24,538 nt of DNA, taken from contig NZ_JBFEFG010000231.1 of assembly GCF_040718835.1 (NCBI RefSeq), positions 1 to 24,538 on the forward strand, written 5' to 3'. The translations under genes and the position numbers were made by a program. The notes under the pieces were generated by a model that was not told where the DNA came from, did not search any database, and saw only the letters and a list, made by a program, of their open reading frames with translations. Source of the DNA: Bremerella sp. JC817. GTDB lineage: Bacteria > Planctomycetota > Planctomycetia > Pirellulales > Pirellulaceae. Below, piece by piece: positions 1-7,514 of this stretch. Position 1 is the first letter of the stretch; each line of letters begins with the position of its first letter.

Positions 1-114
1 CAAATTCTATAGCCACGAACGCCCTCACCAGTCGCTAGGCAATCGAACCCCGTGGACCGTCCACACCAGCCAGCGACTTGGAGCCCAGCAATCCACTTAA
101 GAAACCGGCTCCCG

Positions 115-140
115 TGGTCCGAAAATTGGGGTCCACTTCA
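115..140. repeat. possible insertion-sequence end (IS3-like terminal sequence)
   Basis: Read on the minus strand from 140 leftwards, this stretch starts TGAAGTGGACCCCAATTTTC, which resembles the 5'-TG... terminal inverted repeats of IS3-group insertion sequences. It abuts the stop codon of the methyltransferase remnant at 141. No matching second end and no transposase frame is recognisable in the window, so this is a resemblance only. Confidence 0.2.
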
Positions 141-225
141 CTACGCCGCCACCGCGACGCGTTCGGCCTTCAGCCGGACGCGTGCAATCTGGGCGATTGC
201 CAAGTCTTGATGCCCCAGGACACGC
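141..225 (-). pseudogene. remnant of the 3' end of a DNA methyltransferase gene
   Basis: On the minus strand the last codons read LAIAQIARVRLKAERVAVAA followed by TAG at 143-141. This matches the C-terminus of the intact methyltransferase at 2885-3640 (PEIAQIARDRLQGKRVAEAA, same stop codon), and the DNA is clearly homologous (shared blocks GCGTGCAATCTGGGCGAT and ACGCCGC). Homology can be followed to about 225 with one small frameshift, then fades. Only the last 25-28 codons remain, so it cannot encode an enzyme. It is too divergent from the intact gene to be a recent target duplication; it is probably a fragment of a further paralogue. Confidence 0.7.
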
Positions 226-375
226 CCTCCTTGGGCACTTTGAAAGGCGGGCCTCACAACGATCAGCCAAGTATCAGGCAAGCCCTACAGCACGCGTCAC
301 CGGGGGCGCATAAGATTCTCAATTTTAAAACCGCCTGAATCGCATACTCCAGTGAACGCGATTGTTTGACGACGA
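226..375. other. intergenic stretch without a recognisable gene
   Basis: Together with 1-114 this is non-coding as far as can be seen. An 86-codon plus-strand frame at 78-338 exists, but it reads across the antisense of the methyltransferase remnant, has no family resemblance and no convincing ribosome binding site. Confidence 0.5.
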
Positions 376-2358
376 TTATTCGGTCGCGATTCGGCTTTCA
401 TCAACAGCAATTACCGTCCCGTCTTGTGAGTATACGACGCCGTCTTTTTGAGAGTGTCGCTTCCCCTCATCTATAAGCTGCTGAGTTGCGTCGTACGCCT
501 CGGACGGACTGCACCCTAGTATATTCGCCACGATTCTGTGTATACCTGGTGGCCACGGTTGCTCAGGTAAGGCAGCGTCTACTTTTGCAATAAACTCTGC
601 GGTTAGCGGCCGTCTCTTTCTTGGTGCTTCAGCGAATACCGTCTTGCGTTCTACAGCCTGTATAGCGTCGATGGAGTACTTTTCGGCGACGTCCTGGCAA
701 ATTGCGATGACGTGTGCTCTCTTGTTGGCGTATCGTCCAGTTAGTTTATCTCCTGCATGAGACGAAATTACGGACCATGACGTATCAAACAACTCATTCG
801 TGAAGGCGTCATGGTCGATCTTCGAAAGCTGCGTCTCATTGAAGGCAAATGTTCCAAGCACGCGCGAAGTTGCGACAAACGCAGTTATATGACGCCAATT
901 TTTCAAGAATCTCGAGTTTGAGGGCCTTCCATGTGGACGAAGTCCTTCGAGGACCTCGTCCGTACGTCTCATTATTTTGACGACACTTGGCCACACCAAC
1001 AGCGGTTTGTTTGCCGAGAATATCCGTTCATATGAGTCATCAGACCGCATGAATTTGGTCCGGAGTGTGGTTGCAGTGGTGGGGGATTTTAGAATCAGGG
1101 AGACAAACCCCGCAGCAAGGTACATCGGCGTGACCAGTTCTGAGGCGGCGCGCCCTTGGTTTTTGTAATAATTAGTGCGGCGTTCGTAGAAGATGCCATG
1201 TTGGAGTAAGACGTCCTCAATGTCCCGCTGAATTTTGTCTGTAGCGTGAAGAGATGAAAGCTCAACAGACGTCTGGTTATTCGTGGCGCGGATGATCGAG
1301 TCGCGTACGGCGGGGTCAGTGGAAACAACCACTTTTACGAGCACAGCGCGGCCAGAGGGGTCATCACCACCGTTGCGAAAATGGCGATAGATTGATTCAG
1401 TCGTTTGCAGACCATTAACAATTTGCACTCCTTCAAGCTGAATTGACTTGCCTGTGACACTCGCAGAATTTGCAAGAATTGTGACGCCGTTATTTAGCCA
1501 CCAAAAGTCGGGCGAGTCTGGAATGTTGAGCGTATCGCGAATGTCCTCGTTAACGCGATTGAGGCCCATGAAGGCACGCACGTTGGAGTCGAAGAGGTAC
1601 CGTCGCAGTTTCTTTTCTTCATCAATAACGAACTCGTAGTAGTCCGACAGGGTGCATAGGATGATGTAACGTTCACCTCGGGTTAAAGCCTCAAGAAAAG
1701 GAAGCTCGATGGAAAACGTTCGCACTTTCCGGTAAGTATCGAGCAATTCTCTTGCACCAGCGAAAACGAAAGATGCTTCGCAATTGCCAAACAGTTCATT
1801 TGCTGTTGACCTGATTTGGTCTGCTCTTGCCGAGATTGAATCTCCAACTTGCGTCGTGTCCCCTCTGGATGCGTAGACAAAGGAAATGCGAAACTGTTGC
1901 AGTCGGGGAGATACCTTGCGGTATGCGAGCCTTAGATGCGTACGCTTGATAAGAAGCTGCTCTGAATAGGCGCCCTTGAGTTCTTCGTTGCTCAAGCCAA
2001 GGTCGAGCAGTTCGTTAACACTAGCAGCCAAATTGTCGAGCGGTTGTTGCAGAAACGTGTCATGATGTTTGCATGTGATGATCCACACTTCGAGTTCGCA
2101 GCCACTTCGAGGCCAGACGAATGAATCGACGTCGATCAAGGGATGGCCATTTACAAGGATGAAGAAACCATCGATTCCGCCGTCGTTTCTGCCGTCCACC
2201 GAGCCGGCTTTAATTTCATCGTCCGAAAGGTCGGCATCGCGAAGCAGTTGTTCAAACGCGAAATATTCGAACGCCTCATCCCGTCTATCGCTGGGTACGC
2301 GTCCCGCAACGCGATCGTCGAGTATACCGTCGAGCAATAGTGCGTCATTCTTCGCCAT
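376..2358 (-). CDS. AIPR-family abortive-infection phage-resistance protein
   Basis: This 660-aa protein matches the AIPR (abortive infection phage resistance) family, PF10592. The family core is clear at about residues 257-327: NVRAFMGLNRVNEDIRDTL, then FWWLNNGVTILANSASV and LEGVQIVNGLQTTESI, which are its signature blocks. Residues 51-97 contain DGRNDGGIDGFF and, about 30 residues on, VWIITCK; this resembles the Asp...Lys arrangement of restriction-endonuclease-like N-terminal domains found in relatives, with D63 and K97 as candidate residues (inferred). Length is normal and the frame is intact. The start ATG has GAGG six bases upstream. AIPR proteins are linked to phage defence; the exact mechanism here is unknown. 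It stands alone, visibly more AT-rich than the phage genes to its right, and lies beside an integron-integrase remnant, which suggests acquisition by transfer. Confidence 0.9.
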   Translation of the reverse strand: MAKNDALLLDGILDDRVAGRVPSDRRDEAFEYFAFEQLLRDADLSDDEIKAGSVDGRNDGGIDGFFILVNGHPLIDVDSFVWPRSGCELEVWIITCKHHDTFLQQPLDNLAASVNELLDLGLSNEELKGAYSEQLLIKRTHLRLAYRKVSPRLQQFRISFVYASRGDTTQVGDSISARADQIRSTANELFGNCEASFVFAGARELLDTYRKVRTFSIELPFLEALTRGERYIILCTLSDYYEFVIDEEKKLRRYLFDSNVRAFMGLNRVNEDIRDTLNIPDSPDFWWLNNGVTILANSASVTGKSIQLEGVQIVNGLQTTESIYRHFRNGGDDPSGRAVLVKVVVSTDPAVRDSIIRATNNQTSVELSSLHATDKIQRDIEDVLLQHGIFYERRTNYYKNQGRAASELVTPMYLAAGFVSLILKSPTTATTLRTKFMRSDDSYERIFSANKPLLVWPSVVKIMRRTDEVLEGLRPHGRPSNSRFLKNWRHITAFVATSRVLGTFAFNETQLSKIDHDAFTNELFDTSWSVISSHAGDKLTGRYANKRAHVIAICQDVAEKYSIDAIQAVERKTVFAEAPRKRRPLTAEFIAKVDAALPEQPWPPGIHRIVANILGCSPSEAYDATQQLIDEGKRHSQKDGVVYSQDGTVIAVDESRIATE

Positions 2359-2375
2359 TTAGTCCTCTAGCTGAT

Positions 2376-2391
2376 GCCGTCTAACGACGGC
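2376..2391. promoter_or_regulatory. short palindrome and attC-core-like heptamer upstream of the AIPR gene
   Basis: GCCGTC-TAAC-GACGGC is a perfect 6-bp inverted repeat. On the minus strand it contains GTTAGAC (2385-2379), which fits the GTTRRRY core of integron recombination sites and lies 20 bases before the AIPR start codon, the usual place for a cassette boundary. No complete attC with its partner core RYYYAAC could be found, so it may equally be a leader hairpin. Confidence 0.3.
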
Positions 2392-2539
2392 GTTGATTGG
2401 GCCGCCACCAAAAACCTAAGATTTAAAAACCCGCGTCATGGGCAGCGCCCGTTTACCGCTTCGATCGCCTTTGGATTTTAGATCCGATGTCCCGCGAGAC
2501 GGAATTCGCCGACGGTCGAGTATGACATGTCGTGCATGC

Positions 2540-2785
2540 TTATAGGAGCGTCAAAAAAACAGTTGTCCTAACGTCACTGTGACCAATTGGTTCTTCTACC
2601 GTGAGGAAGTCATAGACCGCCTCGGTCAGATGGGTTGCAAGCGAGCGGCGAAATGTATAGGCCGTCACTCCCGGATTAGAACGGCCTTGCGACGCGAAGT
2701 CAATCAAATAGAAGTATTGAGGGGCATCAATGCCGCAGGGCCAATCCTTGCCATCCTCGCAAAGAGCTAAGCCCTCGAATTTCAT
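2540..2785 (-). pseudogene. integron-type tyrosine recombinase (IntI-like), C-terminal remnant
   Basis: Residues 39-81 of this frame read GVTAYTFRRSLATHL...[19 protein letters not shown], which lines up with the catalytic C-terminus of integron integrases ([40 protein letters not shown]). The box-II arginine and the GHSDV block are kept, but the box-II histidine is replaced by tyrosine (YTFR), and the sequence shifts frame within a run of T just where the nucleophilic tyrosine should be (VFLTLL then stop). All N-terminal and central parts are missing; the first 35 residues only loosely resemble the upstream family sequence. It cannot be an active recombinase. The YD(I)xTVxE pattern favours IntI over XerC/D. 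It lies between the AIPR gene and the left end of the phage block. Confidence 0.7.
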
Positions 2786-2830
2786 GCACGCTCGAGGTCG
2801 AACCGTCCTGGTTTAGTACCCATAGATAAA

Positions 2831-2877
2831 GACTACATTCACTTAGCAGGCAAATCTGCCTGCTAAGTGCCGTAGTC
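2831..2877 (-). terminator. long hairpin downstream of the phage operon
   Basis: A perfect 13-bp stem (2840-2852 with 2857-2869, CACTTAGCAGGCA / TGCCTGCTAAGTG, 4-base loop) is enclosed by a second 6-bp stem (GACTAC 2831-2836 with GTAGTC 2872-2877) separated by a small internal loop. It begins 8 bases after the stop codon of the last gene of the minus-strand operon. The strength and place suggest a transcription terminator or mRNA-stabilising end. The downstream U-run is weak (GTCTTTAT), so Rho-independent action is not certain. It could also mark the element end. Confidence 0.5.
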
Positions 2878-2884
2878 CTTCCTC

Positions 2885-3640
2885 CTACGCCGCTTCCGCG
2901 ACTCGTTTGCCCTGCAGCCGGTCGCGTGCAATCTGGGCGATCTCTGGGCTTTTCTCGATGCCCACGCCACGCATCCCCATCTCACGCGCCGCGACCAGCG
3001 TGGTCGCCCCGCCCGCGAATGGATCCAGCACCGCGGCATCTTCTCGCCAGGCGATCAGCTTTAGCAGCTCGGTCATCAGCTCGACTGGCTTCTCAGCACA
3101 ATGCACGCGTCGACCAGTGGGCACGATGTTCTGGCGAAACGCCCCGGGGAGTGACGGCCCCTTGCGTTCCAGCTTCCCCTTGCTGCCCCAGACGATGAAC
3201 TCGCACCGCTGATTGATTCCACCGATTCGCGGCCGCGCGTTCACCTTGTCCCATGGGGCCACCCCATGCCACATAACGCCGGCCCCCTGCAGGATGTCGG
3301 TCATGGTTGGCAGTTGCCGCCAGTCCGTGAACATGCAGACGACCCCGCCAGGCTTCAGCAGCTCCATGGCCTCGCCCAGCCAGAGCATCGCCCAGGCACG
3401 GTAAGACCGCTGGTCCATGTTGTCGCCCAGGAAGTCGGGCAAGATCTTTTTCGTTCCGCTTTGCTGGTACTTACTGCTCGTCGGGGCCTTCCGGCTCGAC
3501 GCGTGCAATCCGCCGCTCGAATAAGGTGGATCGGTGATCAGCCCGTCGAACTCTTGCCCCTGCTTCTTCAGTTCCGCCAACACAGCCAGGCAGTCGCCCT
3601 GGTAAAGTGTTTGCCCCTCAGCATCGTAGATGCGTTTCAT
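2885..3640 (-). CDS. phage-type DNA (N4-cytosine/N6-adenine) methyltransferase
   Basis: This 251-aa protein is a class-beta amino-methyltransferase: the catalytic motif DPPY is at residues 37-40, preceded by YQGDCLAVL (13-21), and the SAM-binding block LDPFAGGATTLVAA comes after it (205-218), preceded by HCAEKPVELM (180-189). It would transfer methyl groups from S-adenosylmethionine to exocyclic amines in DNA; the target sequence cannot be read from the protein. AGGGGG stands 4 bases before the ATG. It is the last gene of the structural operon, 31 bp after the preceding gene, with no restriction endonuclease beside it, so it is probably an orphan phage methyltransferase that protects DNA from host restriction. 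It is a close paralogue of the gene at 21465-22157. Confidence 0.9.
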   Translation of the reverse strand: MKRIYDAEGQTLYQGDCLAVLAELKKQGQEFDGLITDPPYSSGGLHASSRKAPTSSKYQQSGTKKILPDFLGDNMDQRSYRAWAMLWLGEAMELLKPGGVVCMFTDWRQLPTMTDILQGAGVMWHGVAPWDKVNARPRIGGINQRCEFIVWGSKGKLERKGPSLPGAFRQNIVPTGRRVHCAEKPVELMTELLKLIAWREDAAVLDPFAGGATTLVAAREMGMRGVGIEKSPEIAQIARDRLQGKRVAEAA

Positions 3641-3671
3641 GTTTCCCCCTGGTGTTCATCCAAGAAAGTGA

Positions 3672-4034
3672 TTAGCGAACCCGCAGCAAGATCTCCGCAT
3701 CTCGCCGCTGGCCTTCGCTGGTGTTGAATGGGATCGTGATCTTGTACCGCTTGGGCGATGAAGCACCGCCCGAAACGAAGCCCACGATTCCCCCGCCGAT
3801 CGGTATCGGCTCGAAGCCAGGCTCGCAGATCTTCTCGTCGTTGGGCGTTGGTCCCTGAATGGCGACCAGGTCACCCGCGGCGATCGCGGTCCCGTCTTCG
3901 TAGGTTTGCGAGATCTCGGCCGTGATGATCGAAGTGACCGTTTCGTCGGTCCGCATCACCGGCCCGCAGTTCACCGCGAAGCTGGGAACCTCGCTTGGGT
4001 TCTTTTCATAGTCGCGCTGTTTAGCGATGGTCAT
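3672..4034 (-). CDS. small phage protein, fibre-tail adaptor-like
   Basis: The 120-aa product has the build of the short proteins annotated as phage fibre-tail adaptors: a KNPSEVPSFAVNCGPVMRTDETVTS start describing a small beta-sandwich, and an ending YKITIPFNTSEGQRRDAEILLRVR, the typical strand pattern of this group (T.SDGQR...LLRV). It would connect side fibres to the tail (inferred). GAGG stands 9 bases before the ATG. It lies 5 bp after the repeat-rich fibre gene and just before the methyltransferase. Family assignment comes from pattern only; a generic structural protein is the alternative. Confidence 0.55.
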   Translation of the reverse strand: MTIAKQRDYEKNPSEVPSFAVNCGPVMRTDETVTSIITAEISQTYEDGTAIAAGDLVAIQGPTPNDEKICEPGFEPIPIGGGIVGFVSGGASSPKRYKITIPFNTSEGQRRDAEILLRVR

Positions 4035-4039
4035 CGGTG

Positions 4040-5818
4040 TTATTCCTCGATTTGAAAACGGAACGAGTTATCGCGTAGGTCGCATTGCATCCAGCCAGGC
4101 CCCAGGTCATAGCCCAGCCGATTGTCGACCAGTTCAAACGCCAGCCGGTCATCGTCCAAACGATACGCCAGCCGGCAGTCAGCGAGCGAATAGTAAGGCC
4201 AGGCGTCGCCTAGCCGAAAGATAAGTTCAGGGGGGCTGATCAGCACCGGACCGGCCCCCTTGAATGGAACCAGTCGCGGGGTCGCTTCGATCGACGCCGT
4301 GGGAATGGTTAGCGATCCAGCCACCAGGCCCACCAAGTCGATCGCCTGCAGCCGCAACGCCACCAGGTCGATCGATGCCCCAATCGTTGCGTCGGTCGTC
4401 AGCTCGAAGGCCTGCAGCTCGAGCAGACCTTGCCGCATGGTTGCCGATGGCACCAGGTCGCCGGACGTGGGCTGCAGCTCGGCCCCGATCGCCGCGGCCG
4501 GCACCACGCGAGATCCCGCCAGGCGTCCCACCTCGAGAAGCGATTCCGCCGCGATCGCACCAGGCACCAGGTTACCCGCGGCCGCTGGTAATGCCTCGCC
4601 AGGTGTGCCCGACAGGGTGAACCTGAAACCATGAAGCACCCCTTCCGGTTTCGATGTTGAGTTTTCCGGCTGGGCCTGCAGTCGCGAAACGCCGGCCGCG
4701 ATCGCATTCGCCCCTTCCGCCTGGTTCGTGCTGGCCGTCGTCGCCGCTGCGATCGCACCAGGCACCAGGTCAGCCGCGGCCGTTGCGTTGGCCCCGGAAT
4801 TTCTAGCGAGTACTTCAACCACGTCGCCAAGCAGCTCGGCCGATGCCGCCAGGCTTTCCGGCTTCATCTCGAGATCTGCATGGCTGGCGATCGTGGGAAT
4901 GGTTCGCGATCCGATCACCAGCCCCACCAGGTCGACCGCCTGCAGCCGCAACGCCACCAGGTCGATCGATGCGCCGGCCGTTGCATCGGTCGTCAGCTCG
5001 CAGGCCTGCAGCTCGAGCAGACCTTGCCGCATGGTTGCCGATGGCACCAGGTCGCCGGACGTGGGCTGCAGCTCGGCCCCGATCGCCGCGGCCGGCACCA
5101 CGCGAGATCCCGCCAGGCGTCCCACCTCGAGAAGCGGTTCCGCTGCGATCGCACCAGGCACCAGGTTGCCCGCGGCCGTCGCGTCGGTACCGAGATTTCC
5201 AGCGAGTACTTCAACCACGCCGCCAAGCAGCTCGGCCGATGGCACCAGGTCGCCAGGCTTCTTCTCGAGATCCGCGTGGTTGGCGATCGCGGGAATGGTT
5301 CGCGATCCGATCACCAGGCCCACCAGGTCGAACGACTGCAGTCGCAACGCCACCAGGTCGATCGATGCGCCGGCCGTTGCGTCGGTCGTCAGCTCGCAGG
5401 CCTTCAGCTCGAGCAGGCCTTGCCGCATGGTTGCCGATGGCACCAGGTCGCCGGCCGCTGGTTGCAGTTCGGCCCCGATCGCCGTCGTCGGTACCACGCG
5501 AGATCCCGCCAGGCGTCCCACCTCGAGAAGCGGTTCCGCTGCGATCGCACCAGGCACCAGGTCGCCCGCGGCCGTCGCGTCGGTACCGAGATTCGCAGCG
5601 AGTACTTCACGCACCACGCCAAGCAGCTCGGCCGAAGCCGCAACCGCTTGTGGGCTTGCTTCGGTCCGATGTTGGAAGCTGGGAAGATCTCGTCGCGAAG
5701 CCACCGCGGCCCCGCTTGCCACTTGGTCGATCGACAAGCGGAAACAGCCGGCCGCGATCACCACGCGACGCGATACCATCGCAATCGGTGTCGAACCGAT
5801 CGTGGTAGATCCGATCAT
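4040..5818 (-). CDS. repeat-rich phage fibre-like protein built from 11-residue units
   Basis: The 592-aa product consists mainly of a 66-residue repeat, itself six units of 11 residues. Units run 80-145, 146-211, 212-277, 278-343, a diverged 66-residue block 344-409, then 410-475 and a partial unit to about 510. Recurrent phrases are DATAxG, GDLVPGAIAA, LEVGRLAGSRVVP, GDLVPSA and SIDLVALRLQ. The C-terminus (about 525-592) is different, with 9-residue repeats such as DDDRLAFEL and VDNRLGYDL. GGAG is 9 bases before the ATG and the gene starts 6 bp after the preceding one. Position among minor tail genes and the repeat architecture suggest a fibre or stalk protein; no known domain is recognised. 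Long plus-strand frames over the same DNA are shadows caused by the repeat. Confidence 0.7.
   Translation of the reverse strand: MIGSTTIGSTPIAMVSRRVVIAAGCFRLSIDQVASGAAVASRRDLPSFQHRTEASPQAVAASAELLGVVREVLAANLGTDATAAGDLVPGAIAAEPLLEVGRLAGSRVVPTTAIGAELQPAAGDLVPSATMRQGLLELKACELTTDATAGASIDLVALRLQSFDLVGLVIGSRTIPAIANHADLEKKPGDLVPSAELLGGVVEVLAGNLGTDATAAGNLVPGAIAAEPLLEVGRLAGSRVVPAAAIGAELQPTSGDLVPSATMRQGLLELQACELTTDATAGASIDLVALRLQAVDLVGLVIGSRTIPTIASHADLEMKPESLAASAELLGDVVEVLARNSGANATAAADLVPGAIAAATTASTNQAEGANAIAAGVSRLQAQPENSTSKPEGVLHGFRFTLSGTPGEALPAAAGNLVPGAIAAESLLEVGRLAGSRVVPAAAIGAELQPTSGDLVPSATMRQGLLELQAFELTTDATIGASIDLVALRLQAIDLVGLVAGSLTIPTASIEATPRLVPFKGAGPVLISPPELIFRLGDAWPYYSLADCRLAYRLDDDRLAFELVDNRLGYDLGPGWMQCDLRDNSFRFQIEE
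4290..5581. repeat. 198/396-bp direct repeats inside the fibre-like gene
   Basis: The block beginning GGGAATGGTT recurs at 4301, 4895 and 5291, giving spacings of 594 and 396 bp; GCGATCGCACCAGGCACCAG recurs with 198-bp and 396-bp spacing (4551, 4749, 5146, 5542 region). All spacings are multiples of 198 bp, that is of 33 bp, so the frame is always kept. Copies are near-identical over long runs, so unequal recombination could add or remove 132-aa blocks. Confidence 0.9.
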
Positions 5819-5824
5819 TTCGGG

Positions 5825-6400
5825 TTACTCCGGAACGGGCAAAGGATCCCCCACCGTGAACGCGACGTTCCCGGCTTCGATCGCCTGAATGTAATCTTCC
5901 TTCAGGTCCAGCAAGGCCTGGTAGTAGATTCCGCCCGCTTGAACGATCGCCAGGAACACGTCGATCGTGACCAGGTGCCCGCCATCGTTGCCGCTGGCCG
6001 TCGCCGGATCCATGCCGTAGATCTTGGTTGTGAAAAGTGCCGGATCGGCCCCCATGATGATGTTCAGCGTCCAGGTGGTGGCCAACTGGTCGAACTCATT
6101 CCGCGCCGCGTCGTCAATTCGCAGCGTATAGCCAGGCTCGTAAACCACGACCCCGAAGTCGTCCCGCAATTGGACGAACCAGCCCGCCGCGATCTGATCG
6201 GCGTACCAGGCCAAGACCTCGCGTTCCTTGAGCTGGGCCACCGTGAGCGATGCTTCCAACGAATCGGAATATTCGTAGCCTTCCGGCAGCGGCCCGATAA
6301 TCGGGTTGTCATCGAAGAAAGTCACGCAGCGGTTGCCGTCGTGAATCGGTGCCCAGGCGATCGCCTTGTTGTTCTCCAGCTTGACGATTCCGTTAGACAT
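5825..6400 (-). CDS. phage minor tail/structural protein, function unknown
   Basis: The start is placed at the ATG at 6400 (MSNGIVKLE), which overlaps the end of the preceding gene by 8 bp; an upstream in-frame extension to 6475 would lie wholly inside that gene. The 191-aa product has no domain I can name with confidence. The first part (NNKAIAWAPIHDGNRCVTFFDDN) and the end (YYQALLDLKEDYIQAIEAGNVAF) recall proteins that follow tail-fibre genes, which often aid fibre assembly. The place in the operon, between two large fibre-like genes, agrees with this, but function is an inference. Confidence 0.65.
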   Translation of the reverse strand: MSNGIVKLENNKAIAWAPIHDGNRCVTFFDDNPIIGPLPEGYEYSDSLEASLTVAQLKEREVLAWYADQIAAGWFVQLRDDFGVVVYEPGYTLRIDDAARNEFDQLATTWTLNIIMGADPALFTTKIYGMDPATASGNDGGHLVTIDVFLAIVQAGGIYYQALLDLKEDYIQAIEAGNVAFTVGDPLPVPE

Positions 6401-7493
6401 GCCCCGCTTCTCCGATCGGGCAACGGAAGCCGCGCGTGATCGTTGCCACCGCGTCCCAGGTTGCCGCCGTGTCAAACTGCTGATAAACCACGCCGCTAGA
6501 GTTGGTCGTCATATCGAACTCGTCAAGCGTGTTATGCGTGGGCCTCGTGTGGATTAGCTTCTGCACCGTGCCCGCCGCGACGTTGCGATAACGCGCCCAA
6601 ACGTAGGCATTCGGCCCCAGACCTCGAAAATACAACTTCACGCGGCTGCTGATCGGTGGGCACCAGCAGCGAACCGACTGCTCGGTCGTCGTCGTCGATG
6701 CCGAGTTAAACGAATACATTTCCCCATCGTAGAAGAACCAATTCCCCGACTGCATGAACGGATCCCATTCGCCGCTTCCGGTTGCGTTGGTTCGCATCGC
6801 TCCCACGATCTGCCAGGCATCCCAGGCCGATGGCTTGGCCAGCGTGGTCGACAGCCCCGCGACCACCGTCGGCCCGATCTTCCCCAGCAATAGCCAATAC
6901 CAACTGTTCGTTGTTCGGGTGGCTGCGTTCACCAGGTCGCCGGCAACGGTCAGGTCCAGCGTGATCGGCGACGCGACCACCAGCAGGTCCGTTCGCGTGT
7001 TGGCATGGATTGCCCCGGTTGCGATCTGCAGTTGCGCACCGCTGGACCGACTGACCTGCAAGCCAACGTGCCCCAGCTCCGTCTTCGCCGCGATCTCGAA
7101 GGCCAGGTCGTTCAGATTGTTGGTGTTGGTGATCACGTAGTTCGTGAATACCGACGTACTAACCTTCAGGGCGATTTCATCAATCAGGGCCTGCAGGTAT
7201 CGCGACGTTGCCGACAGCGAAATGGTCGCCCCGGATCCGCTCAGGTTGAGGCGGGATCCGGTCGACGACGATTGCACCAGGTCGCGGCTGATCGTATTGG
7301 TGCCGGAAGTCCAGGTCGCTTCGCCCGTTTCCCAGTTGGTGCCCTCTTCCAGGCAATAGGTGAACTTGGCACCGTTGGCCAGCGAAGCAAAACCACGCGC
7401 ACCAGGCAACGCCCCGGAAACCACCACGTCACCCGTTCCGGTCGATGCCGTGGTTTCCGCGACGCGATCCTTCACCACCAAGTCGATAGCCAT
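6393..7493 (-). CDS. putative phage tail fibre / receptor-binding protein
   Basis: This 366-aa protein opens with a typical tail-fibre head: VKDRVAETTASTGTGDVVVSGA, then GFASLANGAKFTYCLEEGTNWETGEATWTSGTNTISRDLVQSSSTGS (about 30-80), a beta-rich adaptor pattern seen at the N-terminus of many fibre proteins, where it attaches to the tail. The remainder is beta-rich with few charged residues and no known enzymatic motif. AGGGGAAC precedes the ATG. It lies in the distal part of the operon where receptor-binding proteins are usual. The receptor cannot be inferred. Confidence 0.65.
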   Translation of the reverse strand: MAIDLVVKDRVAETTASTGTGDVVVSGALPGARGFASLANGAKFTYCLEEGTNWETGEATWTSGTNTISRDLVQSSSTGSRLNLSGSGATISLSATSRYLQALIDEIALKVSTSVFTNYVITNTNNLNDLAFEIAAKTELGHVGLQVSRSSGAQLQIATGAIHANTRTDLLVVASPITLDLTVAGDLVNAATRTTNSWYWLLLGKIGPTVVAGLSTTLAKPSAWDAWQIVGAMRTNATGSGEWDPFMQSGNWFFYDGEMYSFNSASTTTTEQSVRCWCPPISSRVKLYFRGLGPNAYVWARYRNVAAGTVQKLIHTRPTHNTLDEFDMTTNSSGVVYQQFDTAATWDAVATITRGFRCPIGEAGHV

Positions 7494-7514
7494 GCCGTTC
7501 CCCTGATCGAAGCG

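Noticed and set aside
78..338. 86-codon plus-strand frame
   Set aside because: It crosses the antisense of a methyltransferase remnant and shows no family pattern or start signal.
2359..2540. A full integron (attI, cassette array)
   Set aside because: Only a dead integrase fragment and one core-like heptamer are present; no complete attC or attI can be drawn.
4290..5581. Possible CRISPR or diversity-generating retroelement target
   Set aside because: The repeats are long, coding and without spacers, and no cas gene, reverse transcriptase or template repeat is present in the window.
3880..6360. Frequent GCGATCGC octamers resembling the cyanobacterial HIP1 site
   Set aside because: Many lie in the internal repeats of one gene and are explained by repeat copying and codon use; no regular spread over the whole window is seen.
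4728..6439. Long plus-strand frames (386, 321 and 519 codons) across the fibre-like gene
   Set aside because: They are open only because the 33-bp-based repeat has no stops in several frames; their Arg/Pro/Ser-rich composition, opposite strand and lack of start signals mark them as shadows.
6401..6475. N-terminal extension of the gene at 5825-6400
   Set aside because: It would lie inside the preceding gene; the ATG at 6400 is better placed and gives a normal short overlap.
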